Positions 39,926-48,261 of a stretch of DNA of 64,000 bases are shown in pieces (position 1 is the stretch's first letter; each line of letters starts with the position of its first letter). This DNA comes from Syntrophopropionicum sp964397525 (GTDB lineage: Bacteria; Bacillota; Desulfotomaculia; Desulfotomaculales; Pelotomaculaceae): assembly GCA_964397525.1 (NCBI GenBank), contig CAYNIY010000002.1, positions 36,097 to 100,096 of the forward strand, written 5' to 3'. The notes under the pieces are model-generated. The model was not told where the DNA came from, made no database searches, and saw nothing but the letters and a program-made list of their open reading frames with translations. A program made the translations under genes and the position numbers.

Positions 39926-40441
39926 TTATTTTACGAGTTCCATTCTGTCTCCGGCCCTGATTTTATCAACCACACCCATCCCTTTGATGACCTTGCCAAA
40001 AACAGCATACTGTCCGTCCAGCCAGGACGCATCCTTTTTAAGAATATAAAACTGGGAGCCGGCTGAGTCCGGATCCTGGCCTCGGGCCATAGCAACAGCA
40101 CCACGTAAATGTTTAAGCTCAGTAGAGGTTTCAAGCGGTATTGTCCACCCTGGCCCCCCGCTGCCATTTCCTCTGGGATCTCCGCCCTGGACTACCCAGT
40201 CCTCCACGCGGTGAAAAGAAAGCCCATTATAAAAACCTGACTTTACCAGCTTTTCAAAATTACCCGCAGTCACAGGTGTTTTTTTCGGGAAAACCTCGAT
40301 AGCCAGGTCCCCTTTTGTCGTCTTTATAGAAACTATTTTAGCGGCATCAGGGGGCCTTTCATGTATCCAGTAAGCTGCTGCGACAACCAAAAGGACGACA
40401 AGCGCGATCACGGCTACGCTGATCATATTCCTCTTCCTCAT
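39926..40441 (-). CDS. Membrane-anchored peptidyl-prolyl cis-trans isomerase (cyclophilin type)
   Basis: This 171-residue cyclophilin has one N-terminal membrane helix (residues 7-24, VIALVVLLVVAAAYWI) which anchors it outside the membrane. The catalytic domain shows GFYNGLSFHRVEDWVVQGGD, with the catalytic Arg and Gln, and the GAVAMARGQDPDSAGSQFYI segment. It probably helps fold secreted proteins. The usual Trp of the drug-binding site region (WLDGQYAVFGKV) is present. The ATG is used as the only good start. Confidence 0.93.
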   Translation of the reverse strand: MRKRNMISVAVIALVVLLVVAAAYWIHERPPDAAKIVSIKTTKGDLAIEVFPKKTPVTAGNFEKLVKSGFYNGLSFHRVEDWVVQGGDPRGNGSGGPGWTIPLETSTELKHLRGAVAMARGQDPDSAGSQFYILKKDASWLDGQYAVFGKVIKGMGVVDKIRAGDRMELVK

Positions 40442-40481
40442 TTCACAAGAATCAAGTCTATATTTCGACTTTAGGAAGAAA

Positions 40482-40510
40482 ATGCCCTGCTCATTTCAGG
40501 CGCAGGGCAT
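40482..40510 (-). terminator. Terminator after the TRAP operon
   Basis: A 9-base stem (ATGCCCTGC/GCAGGGCAT) with an 11-base loop; on the minus strand it is followed by TTTTCTT. It lies between the TRAP large permease gene end and the cyclophilin start. Confidence 0.7.
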
Positions 40511-40592
40511 GGGTGGATTGTGTAATTTTAGCTTACTCTTTAGTGTACTTTTAATTATCGGTTCTGGAATTTAAGAACAGTAAATCCTTTTA

Positions 40593-41900
40593 CTAAGATA
40601 TCATGCTCGGCAGGATAATGGCGATCTGCGGGAAAACCATCAAAAGCGCTATGCAAACCAATACCGCTATTAAGAAAGGCCATATTCCCTTAAATATAAC
40701 TTCCAGGGGGACATCCGGCACAATACCTTTGATGATATAGACGTTCATGCCCACCGGGGGAGTAATTACACCCATCGCCACCACCATGACAATGATCACC
40801 CCGAACCAGATCGGATCGTAGCCCAGCGTCGTAACCGCGACCGGGTAAAAAATTGGTATGGTCAGCAGAACCAGCGCCAGAGCGTCGATCAAACAACCCA
40901 GGATCAAATATATGAAAATGATGATCCCCATAATGGCAAAAGGGGGCAGGGGCAATGCGCCAGCCCAGTTGGCCAGTTCAAACGGGACCCTGCTCACAGC
41001 CATGAAACGGCCAAACATCACCGCCCCGGCGACCATGAACATAATCATGGCGCTGGTGCGCGTGGTGTCATAGAGTGATTTTTTAAAACCCTCCCAGGTC
41101 AGGCGCCTTTCTACGAGCGCAACCGCCAGCACACCTGCAGAGCCTACCGCGCCCGCCTCCGTGGCAGTGAACCACCCGGCAAACAGCCCGCCGATAGAGA
41201 GCGCAAAGACTAACAGGACCTCTCCCAGGCCGCCGCGCATCGCTGCAATCCGCTCCTTCCAGCTTGACTTCGGACCCGCTGGGCCGAGGTTGGGGTTGCG
41301 GAGTGTCAGGATGTATATGGCTGCTATATACAGCAGCATAAGCAAAATACCAGGCAATATCCCTGCCATGAACAGCTTGCCCACCGACTGCTCGGTCGCC
41401 ATGCCGTAAACAATGAAGATCACGCTGGGCGGGATCAGCACGCCCAGGACTCCGCCGGCAGCGACACTGGCCGTGGCCAGCGAAGTGTCATACTTGTATT
41501 TCTTCATTTCCGGCAGGGCAATTGCGCCCATAGTCGCCGCGGTGGCCGTGTTTGAGCCGCAGATAGCGCCAAAGACAGCGCAGGCGGCCTGTGTCGCAAT
41601 AGCCAGACCGCCGGGCCAATGGCCGATCAGCTTGTAGGCAAAAATATACAGCTGCGTGCCGATCCCGGAATAATAGGCGAGAAATCCCATCCAGACAAAC
41701 ATGGGGATGACACTTAAAGAGTAAGAAGACAGGTTGGAGTACATCTCCTTAGCCACCATATTCATGGCTGCCTGCGGCGAGACCATGAAGCTGAACCCTG
41801 CAAAACCCGCCAGGGCCATAGCGATCGCGATCGGCATCCGCAAAGCGACCAGCGCCAGGAAACCCAGTATGCCGATTAAACCTATAGCAAGTGGTGTCAT
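40593..41900 (-). CDS. TRAP transporter large permease (DctM type)
   Basis: This 435-residue membrane protein has about 12-13 helices. It contains GAICGSNTATAATMGAIALPEMKKYKYD in part (AICGSNTATAATMGAIALP) and AGGVLGVLIPPSVIFIVYG, conserved DctM elements, plus GWFTATEAGAVGS in the second half. It forms the solute channel with the small permease. The start overlaps the small-permease stop (ATGA). The solute is unknown; TRAP systems import organic acids and related anions using a Na+ gradient. Confidence 0.93.
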   Translation of the reverse strand: MTPLAIGLIGILGFLALVALRMPIAIAMALAGFAGFSFMVSPQAAMNMVAKEMYSNLSSYSLSVIPMFVWMGFLAYYSGIGTQLYIFAYKLIGHWPGGLAIATQAACAVFGAICGSNTATAATMGAIALPEMKKYKYDTSLATASVAAGGVLGVLIPPSVIFIVYGMATEQSVGKLFMAGILPGILLMLLYIAAIYILTLRNPNLGPAGPKSSWKERIAAMRGGLGEVLLVFALSIGGLFAGWFTATEAGAVGSAGVLAVALVERRLTWEGFKKSLYDTTRTSAMIMFMVAGAVMFGRFMAVSRVPFELANWAGALPLPPFAIMGIIIFIYLILGCLIDALALVLLTIPIFYPVAVTTLGYDPIWFGVIIVMVVAMGVITPPVGMNVYIIKGIVPDVPLEVIFKGIWPFLIAVLVCIALLMVFPQIAIILPSMIS

Positions 41901-42388
41901 CTGTTATTTGCCGCCTTAATAATAAATTCGATAGATTTTACCAGCAAAACCAGGCAGTAGACCAGCAGACCCAGAGCGATCAGATAAACAAAAGGATAGA
42001 GCGGGATCTGGGTGGTGGGGGAAACCAAACCGCTTTCCATAATGCTCCCGGCATATAACCCAACGTACCAGGCGCAGACTGCCAGGAAACCCATCGAGAT
42101 GAAGTTGATCAGCGCGCTGAGCACAGCCTGCAGCCTGGCGGGCAGCCTTTCCACCACCAGGCTGATGTCGATATGCGCATTCTGCACACCGCAGTAAGCC
42201 AGCGCCAGTCCTGTCACCAGCGCGGTAAGCAGCCCCACGTACTCATAGGCGCCGAAAACCGGCATCTTAAAAATCGCACGCAGCAATATGTTCACAACGA
42301 TTAAAACCATTGTTGCCACCAGAAAAAATCCTGCGGCCTGGTCCAGCACCCGGCTGAGTCCCGTGACCAGGCCTGAAAAATGTTTCAT
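41897..42388 (-). CDS. TRAP transporter small permease (DctQ type)
   Basis: This 163-residue protein has four helices. VVNILLRAIFKMPVFGAYEYVGLL is typical DctQ sequence (given here as LRAIFKMPVFGAYEYVGL). It partners with the large permease. It starts at ATG 42388, ten bases after GGAGGT, and lies 22 bases downstream of the binding-protein stop. Confidence 0.92.
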   Translation of the reverse strand: MKHFSGLVTGLSRVLDQAAGFFLVATMVLIVVNILLRAIFKMPVFGAYEYVGLLTALVTGLALAYCGVQNAHIDISLVVERLPARLQAVLSALINFISMGFLAVCAWYVGLYAGSIMESGLVSPTTQIPLYPFVYLIALGLLVYCLVLLVKSIEFIIKAANNR

Positions 42389-42410
42389 CTAACGTGTTAC
42401 CTCCGCCAGC

Positions 42411-43505
42411 CTATATATATTCTGCATTGTATTTAACAGATAGTTCCTTGACCTTGTCCAGGATCTGCTGGCCATCGATTCCTTTTTCCTTCATACTGGC
42501 AACATATTCATCCTGGATCGGCTTGATTACAGTAATCCAGCGGTCTGCTTCGTCCTGCGGCAGGGTGATCAGCTTCATGCCCTTTTGATCAACCGCATAC
42601 TTCAGAGCAGCTTCATTCTGCTTGTCCCAAAGGCCCATAGCAACATTTCCAAAGAATTCCTCGTTGACTTTTTCAATCGCCTTTTGGTTTTCAGGAGAAA
42701 TGGAGTTCCACTTGTCCAGGTTCATGGTCACATAGAACAGGGTATTGTACAGGAAAGGAGTCTTGGTTATATATTCGGTAACTTCAGCCTGCTTCCAGCC
42801 CTGCAATATTTCCATTGGTCCGAGGTTGCCCTTGACTACGCCCTTGGACAGGGACTCATAGGCGTCTGACTGCGGCATCGCCACAGGGCTGGCCCCCAAG
42901 GCCTTCAGTGTCTTGGCGCTGAGGCCGGTAGCCCTGATTTCCATACCCTGTAAGTCAGCCTGGGTCCGCACCGGTTCCTTTGTGAACAAGTCTCCCGAGC
43001 CGGTGGTCAGCACCATCATCAGCTTGGTATCCTGCACTTCTTTGGGATTCGTCTGCTTTATGCCTTCCCAGGCGACCTTACTGGCAACCTTGGAGTTGTT
43101 ATAAGTAACACCGGGCAGTTCGAATGCTTCCAAGGCCGGGAAGCGCCCCCTGGTATATGAGAAACATGACAGGCCCATATCAGCGACCCCATTTACTACA
43201 CCGTCATAAATCGCGTCTGCTTTCAGCAGCGTTTCCTGGGGGTAGCTTGTAATTTTCACCTGACCGTTAGTGGCTGTTTCGACAGCCTTGGCCCAGGGCT
43301 GGATTAAGTCTTTTTCAGCAGGGTGAGTGCTCGGGAAAAAGTGTGCCAGCTTGAGTTCAACCACCTGCTGGCTTTTCACCGGAGCAGTTGTTTTTGATGA
43401 ACAGCCCGCCAGTAAAAGCAGCGCTGCAGCCGCCAGCAGTATAAATGTGATGCCTGCCGCCCGTGCGGTCTTCCGCCTTCCATTGCCAAACCATAATCTT
43501 TTCAC
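42411..43505 (-). CDS. TRAP transporter solute-binding lipoprotein (DctP type)
   Basis: This 364-residue lipoprotein has a long hydrophobic signal ending in LLLLAGC. The mature part has the DctP fold, with KLAHFFPSTHPAEKDLI, the organic-anion contact region EIRATGLSAKTLKALGASPVAM (conserved Arg that salt-bridges the carboxylate), and EILQGWKQAEVTEY. The substrate is therefore most likely a carboxylate. GTG at 43505 has AAGGAGG upstream; a longer frame to 43655 lacks any binding site. A small leader hairpin lies upstream. Confidence 0.9.
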   Translation of the reverse strand: MKRLWFGNGRRKTARAAGITFILLAAAALLLLAGCSSKTTAPVKSQQVVELKLAHFFPSTHPAEKDLIQPWAKAVETATNGQVKITSYPQETLLKADAIYDGVVNGVADMGLSCFSYTRGRFPALEAFELPGVTYNNSKVASKVAWEGIKQTNPKEVQDTKLMMVLTTGSGDLFTKEPVRTQADLQGMEIRATGLSAKTLKALGASPVAMPQSDAYESLSKGVVKGNLGPMEILQGWKQAEVTEYITKTPFLYNTLFYVTMNLDKWNSISPENQKAIEKVNEEFFGNVAMGLWDKQNEAALKYAVDQKGMKLITLPQDEADRWITVIKPIQDEYVASMKEKGIDGQQILDKVKELSVKYNAEYI

Positions 43506-43968
43506 TGTTTTTCCTCCTTGTGTAAAATATTTTTGCAAAATAAAAAAACCCCTATAGGAGTTTTCGGCGAGCAGTAAAATACTTTTTACTTGAAATGGGA
43601 ATAAAAATAAACATGATACTCCCTTTGCCTGCCGTATTACCATCCTACATTCCAATCAGTCTCAGTCCACTATTAATTCTACCGTACTGCTGTAATGAAA
43701 AACACTGTCTATGAAACCGGTATTTTTCACCTTCCTTCCTAAAACTCTTTCATAATATTCGATGGCAGCAGTGAATTTCCTGCAAACCAGAAAAACTTTT
43801 CTTTGTTTTTTTACATTAATCTCTCAAAAACATTGCACAGCTAAAGAAGATGAATCCCCGCCTGAGGGTAAAGAAAAATACGTTATTAATAAACCAAATA
43901 AAGGAATATTGCTGTTACCCGCCGAATGTGTTAATTTTAAAGAAATTATTAAAGTTTGGTGATGAAAA
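43506..43968. other. Divergent intergenic region, no gene seen
   Basis: 463 bases between the TRAP operon and the PAS-GGDEF gene. Apart from the leader hairpin I see AT-rich promoter sequence. A 66-codon plus-strand frame (43762-43962) has no ribosome binding site and no family-like motif, and is not called. Confidence 0.5.
43545..43564 (-). promoter_or_regulatory. Leader hairpin with U-tract before the TRAP operon
   Basis: On the minus strand AAAACTCCTATAGGGGTTTT forms an 8-pair stem with one G-U pair and a 4-base loop, followed by TTTATTTT. It lies about 40 bases before the GTG of the binding-protein gene. It looks like an intrinsic terminator placed in the 5' leader, that is an attenuator candidate. 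The anti-structure is not clear from sequence. Confidence 0.5.
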
Positions 43969-44985
43969 ATGTTCCAATCCCTGTTCCGGTATCTCTTGCA
44001 GCAAAACAATGATATTGTCCTATTAATCGGCTTTGACGGGCGAATTGTTGATGCAAACGATACCGCTCTATCAGCATACGGCTACAGCCGCGAAGAACTG
44101 CTGGCCATGAACATACAGGACCTGTGCGCCCCCGGCGACAAATTTGATGTGCCGGACGTGATTAAGGGTTCTTCCGGCCAGGCCATTAAATACAAAACAT
44201 TACAAACCAGCAAAAGCGGTGAGATCTTACCGGCAGAGGTCATAGCCAGGAGCTCCAGTATTGACAATGAAGAAATGCTCCTTTGTATTATCAGCATCCT
44301 GCCTGAAAATGAAGCAGCCGGAACATCCGGTGACATTGTAAATGAATACAACGAACTAAAAAAAGCTTACGAAGAAATCAAGGCAGCCTATAAGGAGCTG
44401 GCCAAAACCACTTACGAATCATTCAATGACATCAGCAGCCTGGTACTCTCCAAGAGAAAAGAGGAATTGGCGCGCAAGCGCGCTGAAATGCTTTCAAACA
44501 CCGATCACCTCACCGGCGCTTTGAGCCGGCGGGCTTTCGATAAGCGTCTTGATGCTGAAATCAACAGAGCCAGGCGGGAAAATTTATCTCTGGGTGTGGT
44601 TCTTGTTGCTTTAGATTGCCTGCAGCAAATTAACGATACCACCGGCAAGCAGGCAGGTGAAGAGGTCCTGAAAATACTGGCTGACTTCCTGATGCAGCAA
44701 TGCCGCACCTATGATTTTGTCGGCCGCTACGGTGCTGAAGAATTTATCGTGTGTCTGCCCGGGGCCGGCAGGGAAGATTCTTTCAAAAAAGCCTCGTCAC
44801 TGTGCGAAAATGTTCAAAAATTAAAAGTTCCCGGCCTTGATAATGTTAAACTATCAGTAAGTTTTGGGGTTACAGCCTTGAGAACCACGGTGGGGGAAAA
44901 CATTGACACAATCATAAAGAGGGCCGATAAAGCCCTGAACCAGGCAAAAATGGACGGCAGGAACTGTGTCCGCCAGGAAGATTAA
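43969..44985 (+). CDS. PAS-GGDEF protein, putative diguanylate cyclase
   Basis: This 338-residue cytoplasmic protein has an N-terminal PAS domain (residues 15-115: IVDANDTALSAYGYSREELL), a coiled coil at about 125-175, and a C-terminal GGDEF domain (180-335). The domain begins DHLTGALSRRAFD. The signature loop reads GRYGAEEF, so the second Gly of GG(D/E)EF is Ala; the partner INDTTGKQAGEEV also differs from INDxxGHxxGD. The inhibitory RxxD site (RTYD) is present 5 residues before the loop. It may be a weak cyclase, or a GTP- or c-di-GMP-binding sensor. Followed by a strong terminator. Confidence 0.88.
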   Translation: MFQSLFRYLLQQNNDIVLLIGFDGRIVDANDTALSAYGYSREELLAMNIQDLCAPGDKFDVPDVIKGSSGQAIKYKTLQTSKSGEILPAEVIARSSSIDNEEMLLCIISILPENEAAGTSGDIVNEYNELKKAYEEIKAAYKELAKTTYESFNDISSLVLSKRKEELARKRAEMLSNTDHLTGALSRRAFDKRLDAEINRARRENLSLGVVLVALDCLQQINDTTGKQAGEEVLKILADFLMQQCRTYDFVGRYGAEEFIVCLPGAGREDSFKKASSLCENVQKLKVPGLDNVKLSVSFGVTALRTTVGENIDTIIKRADKALNQAKMDGRNCVRQED

Positions 44986-45001
44986 CGATAATTTGCATGA
45001 C

Positions 45002-45031
45002 AGGCCGCTGGCATCAGCGGCCTTGTTTTTT
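45002..45031 (+). terminator. Terminator after the GGDEF gene
   Basis: A perfect 9-base stem AGGCCGCTG/CAGCGGCCT with a 4-base loop, followed by TGTTTTTT. Confidence 0.9.
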
Positions 45032-45055
45032 GATTGGTTTTATAATTTCGGCTCA

Positions 45056-45160
45056 ATGTCATCCTGAGCGGCAGCGAAGGATCTTACACCAAGATTCTTC
45101 GCTGCCGCTCAGAATGACATCAAAAAAATGGTTTTCCATCCTTTATGACGCCTCATCAGC
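45056..45160. repeat. Dispersed repeat C, long form
   Basis: A 65-base imperfect inverted repeat: ATGTCATCCTGAGCGGCAGC on the left and the matching arm ending CAGAATGACAT. It continues on the right with ATGGTTTTCCATCCTTTATG and GACGCC, also shared with the copy at 61633, so the repeated unit is about 100 bases. Confidence 0.8.
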
Positions 45161-45171
45161 GGCGTGGAAAT

Positions 45172-45951
45172 TTACTGATTTCTTTCCCGCACCTTCAGCC
45201 ATTCTTCATTTTCCAGGAAACTGCCCTCCACATTTGACTCCATCTCCAGGTACATCTTATAGGGCACGGTAAACGAGAGGATGTCCTTGTCCACCTGTTT
45301 TCTGGCGGAAACATCAGTGAGCCCGATAATCGCCCGCGGGTTTTCGACCTCAGCTTCCCTGTAAGGAAAGATGCAGACACTGTGGCACCCGGCGCCAAAA
45401 GGCGCGATAACATTATCAGTTGTTTCGCGCGCATAGTTGGCCAGGACTACCAGAGCGGATAACTGGTCGGGGTTGGCCAGGAATATCACAACCTTGGGGA
45501 CTTCACCAGCAGCCAGCATATCCAGCGGCTTAAAGACAATATATTCCGTGGGCACATCCGTTATGGGCAGCGCATCAATAAATTTCCTGGCCAGCGCGGG
45601 TGTTTTAACGTAACGTTCACCGTGTTCCAGGGCCGGCATGTTCCTGACAATATTCCTGCCCATATCTGTCCCGGTAAATTCCTTGTTGCCTGTTGACAAG
45701 AAGTACTCGATCCCCCCGGGGAAATTTTTATACGTATCGCCGAAACCCAAGCCTGTACCGCCGCCGGTGCAGCCGAAACTTTTCCTGTCAAACACTGCTG
45801 TTTTCCCCTTGGCGGCGGCGTTTAACATGGACACCGCGCAGCCCCACCGGCCTTCCTTAAACTGCAGGGCCGGCTCAGGTTTTTCGTTGGTGAAGACCAC
45901 AGCGACCGGTGAATATTTCATACCAATTGCCTTAGCTATTTTGCTCTCCAC
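45172..45951 (-). CDS. DUF169-domain protein
   Basis: This 259-residue protein has the DUF169 pattern: AVVFTNEKPEP near the N-terminus, WGCAVSMLNAAAKGKTAVFD, GCTGGGTGLGFG and GAGCHSVCIFPYREA. The repeated Cys-containing loops may bind a cofactor or metal, but the function is unknown; such genes often occur in anaerobes. The start is GTG at 45951, with AAGGGGTG nine bases upstream. The tatA gene lies upstream and is separated by a terminator. Confidence 0.85.
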   Translation of the reverse strand: MESKIAKAIGMKYSPVAVVFTNEKPEPALQFKEGRWGCAVSMLNAAAKGKTAVFDRKSFGCTGGGTGLGFGDTYKNFPGGIEYFLSTGNKEFTGTDMGRNIVRNMPALEHGERYVKTPALARKFIDALPITDVPTEYIVFKPLDMLAAGEVPKVVIFLANPDQLSALVVLANYARETTDNVIAPFGAGCHSVCIFPYREAEVENPRAIIGLTDVSARKQVDKDILSFTVPYKMYLEMESNVEGSFLENEEWLKVRERNQ

Positions 45952-46048
45952 GGTATTGTCACCCCTTATAAAAATAATCCTGACATTATTTTATCATACC
46001 TCACCTCCAGCAACGCATGTCTTTATGCAAAACATTTGCAGACCAGGC

Positions 46049-46077
46049 AAAACAAAAACCCGCCAGGTTATGGCGGG
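46049..46077 (-). terminator. Terminator after tatA
   Basis: On the minus strand CCCGCCA/TGGCGGG (7 pairs, loop of 5) followed by TTTTTGTTTT. It separates tatA from the DUF169 gene. Confidence 0.85.
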
Positions 46078-46111
46078 CTGGATTCCGTTTCTCTATTGAT
46101 TATTTCTGTGT

Positions 46112-46306
46112 CTAGGCTTTGGTTGCCTGATCTTTTGCTTTTACTTCCTCCTGGTCTTCGATGTCAGCCTGACTGGAACGTTTAAATTCCCGTATGGTCT
46201 TGCCCACTGCTTTGCCTACATCCGGCAGTTTGCCAGGTCCGAAAAGGATCAGGACCACTATCAGGATAAGTACTAAATGCAAGGGCTGTAACGCGCCTGA
46301 AAACAT
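46112..46306 (-). CDS. tatA: Twin-arginine translocase subunit TatA/E
   Basis: This 64-residue protein has one N-terminal helix (LHLVLILIVVLILFGP) followed by the hinge FGPGKLPDVGKAVGKTIREFK, the conserved TatA amphipathic helix, and a charged tail. It forms the translocation pore of the Tat system for folded, usually cofactor-bearing proteins. AGGGGGGAC precedes the ATG. tatC is not adjacent. Confidence 0.93.
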   Translation of the reverse strand: MFSGALQPLHLVLILIVVLILFGPGKLPDVGKAVGKTIREFKRSSQADIEDQEEVKAKDQATKA

Positions 46307-46367
46307 GCTTGTCCCCCCTTTTAAGGTCTTATGATGATTATACCAGATAAAAATATAAACGCAATTA

Positions 46368-47255
46368 CTAAATCTCAGCCGTCACCCTGTTTATATAATT
46401 CATTATTTCTTCCGATCTCATGTAATCGCTCTTCTCGAGCAGGGTCAGATATTCCTCCAGGATAGCCGCCAGTTTTGTTCCCTTCTGGTTGGCAATGGTG
46501 TCTGCATAGCTTTTTAAGAATGTGTCCTTTGCTTTACCACTCTGGTAATCAAATAAAGGGGTGTTGTTCAAACCAAGCAGGTATGCCTTCAGGTAATAGT
46601 TGTGAAACTGCTTAACCTGCTGGATCTGGGCAAAATCAGGATAGCTGCCGATATATTTTTCGGTCTTAACGGTTCTGCTGGCCAGTTCATCCAGGCTGAT
46701 GATCAAGGCTGCGTCTGACGCAAAATGCTTGTTGCTTTCTGCTGCCATAATCTCAAGGTATCGTGCAACTTTATCTGAGGCGTACGGGCCAAAATCTTTC
46801 AGGATCTGATCATAATCAATTTCAAAATAATACATGCCCTCGGACATGGAAAGTTTATAGCCGTTGCTGAATGCTTCCGATAATAGATTCCTGATGCTGT
46901 CTTCTTTTATATTCTGCAGCTGCAGCAAGTCTTCATACTTGTAGTTGTTCACGATAATATTTATTTCCTGGGAAAATATTTTGTCCTCATAGCCTTTCAG
47001 CTGTTTCTGCAGGACTTCAATTAGATTAACAACCGTTTGATCCAAATTCTCCTGGCTGAGGTTATTTTTATTTGCTTCAATAAAACCGGTCAATTCCCCG
47101 GAAGGTTTGTTTTCATTTACCAGGACCTGATATTGGTTCATCAGTTCTTCCTGGCTGGGTTTAACCTGCCCGGAATTATTTGCTTGGTCCGTTTTTGCAC
47201 AGCCGCCACATATGAGCAGACCAACAATTAATGCGCCCAATAATATTTTTTTCAC
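46368..47255 (-). CDS. Lipoprotein of unknown function
   Basis: This 295-residue lipoprotein has a short hydrophobic signal ending LICGGC, giving a lipidated Cys. The mature part is almost wholly predicted helical, with many charged repeats (for example EVLQKQLKGYEDKIF and LAAILEEYLTLLEKSDYM), and has no recognised domain. GTG at 47255 follows AAAGGGTG; a GTG at 47264 lies inside that site. It lies between tatA and an MBL hydrolase, which gives no clear functional hint. Confidence 0.75.
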   Translation of the reverse strand: MKKILLGALIVGLLICGGCAKTDQANNSGQVKPSQEELMNQYQVLVNENKPSGELTGFIEANKNNLSQENLDQTVVNLIEVLQKQLKGYEDKIFSQEINIIVNNYKYEDLLQLQNIKEDSIRNLLSEAFSNGYKLSMSEGMYYFEIDYDQILKDFGPYASDKVARYLEIMAAESNKHFASDAALIISLDELASRTVKTEKYIGSYPDFAQIQQVKQFHNYYLKAYLLGLNNTPLFDYQSGKAKDTFLKSYADTIANQKGTKLAAILEEYLTLLEKSDYMRSEEIMNYINRVTAEI

Positions 47256-47318
47256 AGCTGTCACCCTTTCTATTTTGTATACATACCAATAAGCTGCGGG
47301 TAAGTTATCCTGGTTCTA

Positions 47319-48110
47319 TCAAGCCTCAGCCTGATCAATTAATACTGTCATGCCATCAGAAGCGGCTGTAACCTCAACACCAAGCTCTTGTGTCAGTCTT
47401 TCAGCCAGTTCCCAGGGCCTTACTTTCAGCATGGTCCTGCCGAAGTGCGTTAATACCGCTTTATCTGGCTTTATGATTGAAATAATATTTTTTACATCAT
47501 CAACATTCAGGTGCATCACTTCAGCGCTAACATGAGGCAGGTTCCTTACCACGTTGAAGATCATAACATCTGACCCTTGATAACTTTCCATTAAACCAGG
47601 AAAGAATTTTGTGTCGACTAAAAATGATACTTTCCGGCCGTCAAGGTCAAACTTGATGCCGTATGTTTCCGCAGCATGCTGGTGTCTTGCCGAGGTTGAA
47701 AATACCAGGTCCCCCAGCCTGTACTCCCTGTTCTCTTCCAGGATTACGATATCCTCCAGAAAATCACGCAGGTAGTGCAGGATTACAGCCATGTCACCGG
47801 ATAAGCATTCTGCCGGGGCAAACAACACGCCGCGCTTGTGCCAACCCCCGCCTGTCATGGAGTCGATCAGCACATTTACATCATTGCTGTGGTCGATATG
47901 ACAATGTGTCAGGATTATCGCATCCAGTTCTTCTACATCAATCCTGGGTTTTGAGGCCGCCATCCTAACAAGTGTGCCTGGACCAGGATCTAAGACTATC
48001 TTCTTGTTCTTAAACGAGAGGTAGACCCCCGCGGATGACCGCAGCTGACGGGCCATCACTACCCTGCCCCCGGAGGTACCCAAGAATTTGATAAAATTAA
48101 TGTTGTCCAC
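47319..48110 (-). CDS. MBL-fold metallo-hydrolase (N-terminus near gap)
   Basis: The 263 residues visible form a metallo-beta-lactamase fold. LDPGPGTLVRMA and the metal motif HCHIDHS (HxHxDH) lie near residue 70. Later ligands fit HQHAAETYG, LVDTKFF and LTHFGRT. It resembles RNase Z/PhnP-like hydrolases. The first in-frame GTG is 6 bases from the N run, and there is no ribosome binding site visible, so the true start may lie in the gap. Substrate unknown. Confidence 0.85.
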   Translation of the reverse strand: MDNINFIKFLGTSGGRVVMARQLRSSAGVYLSFKNKKIVLDPGPGTLVRMAASKPRIDVEELDAIILTHCHIDHSNDVNVLIDSMTGGGWHKRGVLFAPAECLSGDMAVILHYLRDFLEDIVILEENREYRLGDLVFSTSARHQHAAETYGIKFDLDGRKVSFLVDTKFFPGLMESYQGSDVMIFNVVRNLPHVSAEVMHLNVDDVKNIISIIKPDKAVLTHFGRTMLKVRPWELAERLTQELGVEVTAASDGMTVLIDQAEA

Positions 48111-48116
48111 CAGTCC

Positions 48117-48216
48117 NNNNNNNNNNNNNNNNNNNNNNNNNNNNNNNNNNNNNNNNNNNNNNNNNNNNNNNNNNNNNNNNNNNNNNNNNNNNNNNNNNNN
48201 NNNNNNNNNNNNNNNN
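48117..48216. other. Assembly gap of 100 N
   Basis: Exactly 100 N. This round number usually marks a scaffold join of unknown true length, so nothing can be inferred about the missing sequence, or about the 5' end of the MBL gene and the ilvD leader. Confidence 0.95.
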
Positions 48217-48261
48217 GTCGTGTTAAAATTATTGTGACAATTTAATTAAGGAGGCTTTTTA

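Noticed and set aside
43762..43962. 66-codon plus-strand frame before the GGDEF gene
   Set aside because: No ribosome binding site, no motif, and its sequence is not family-like.
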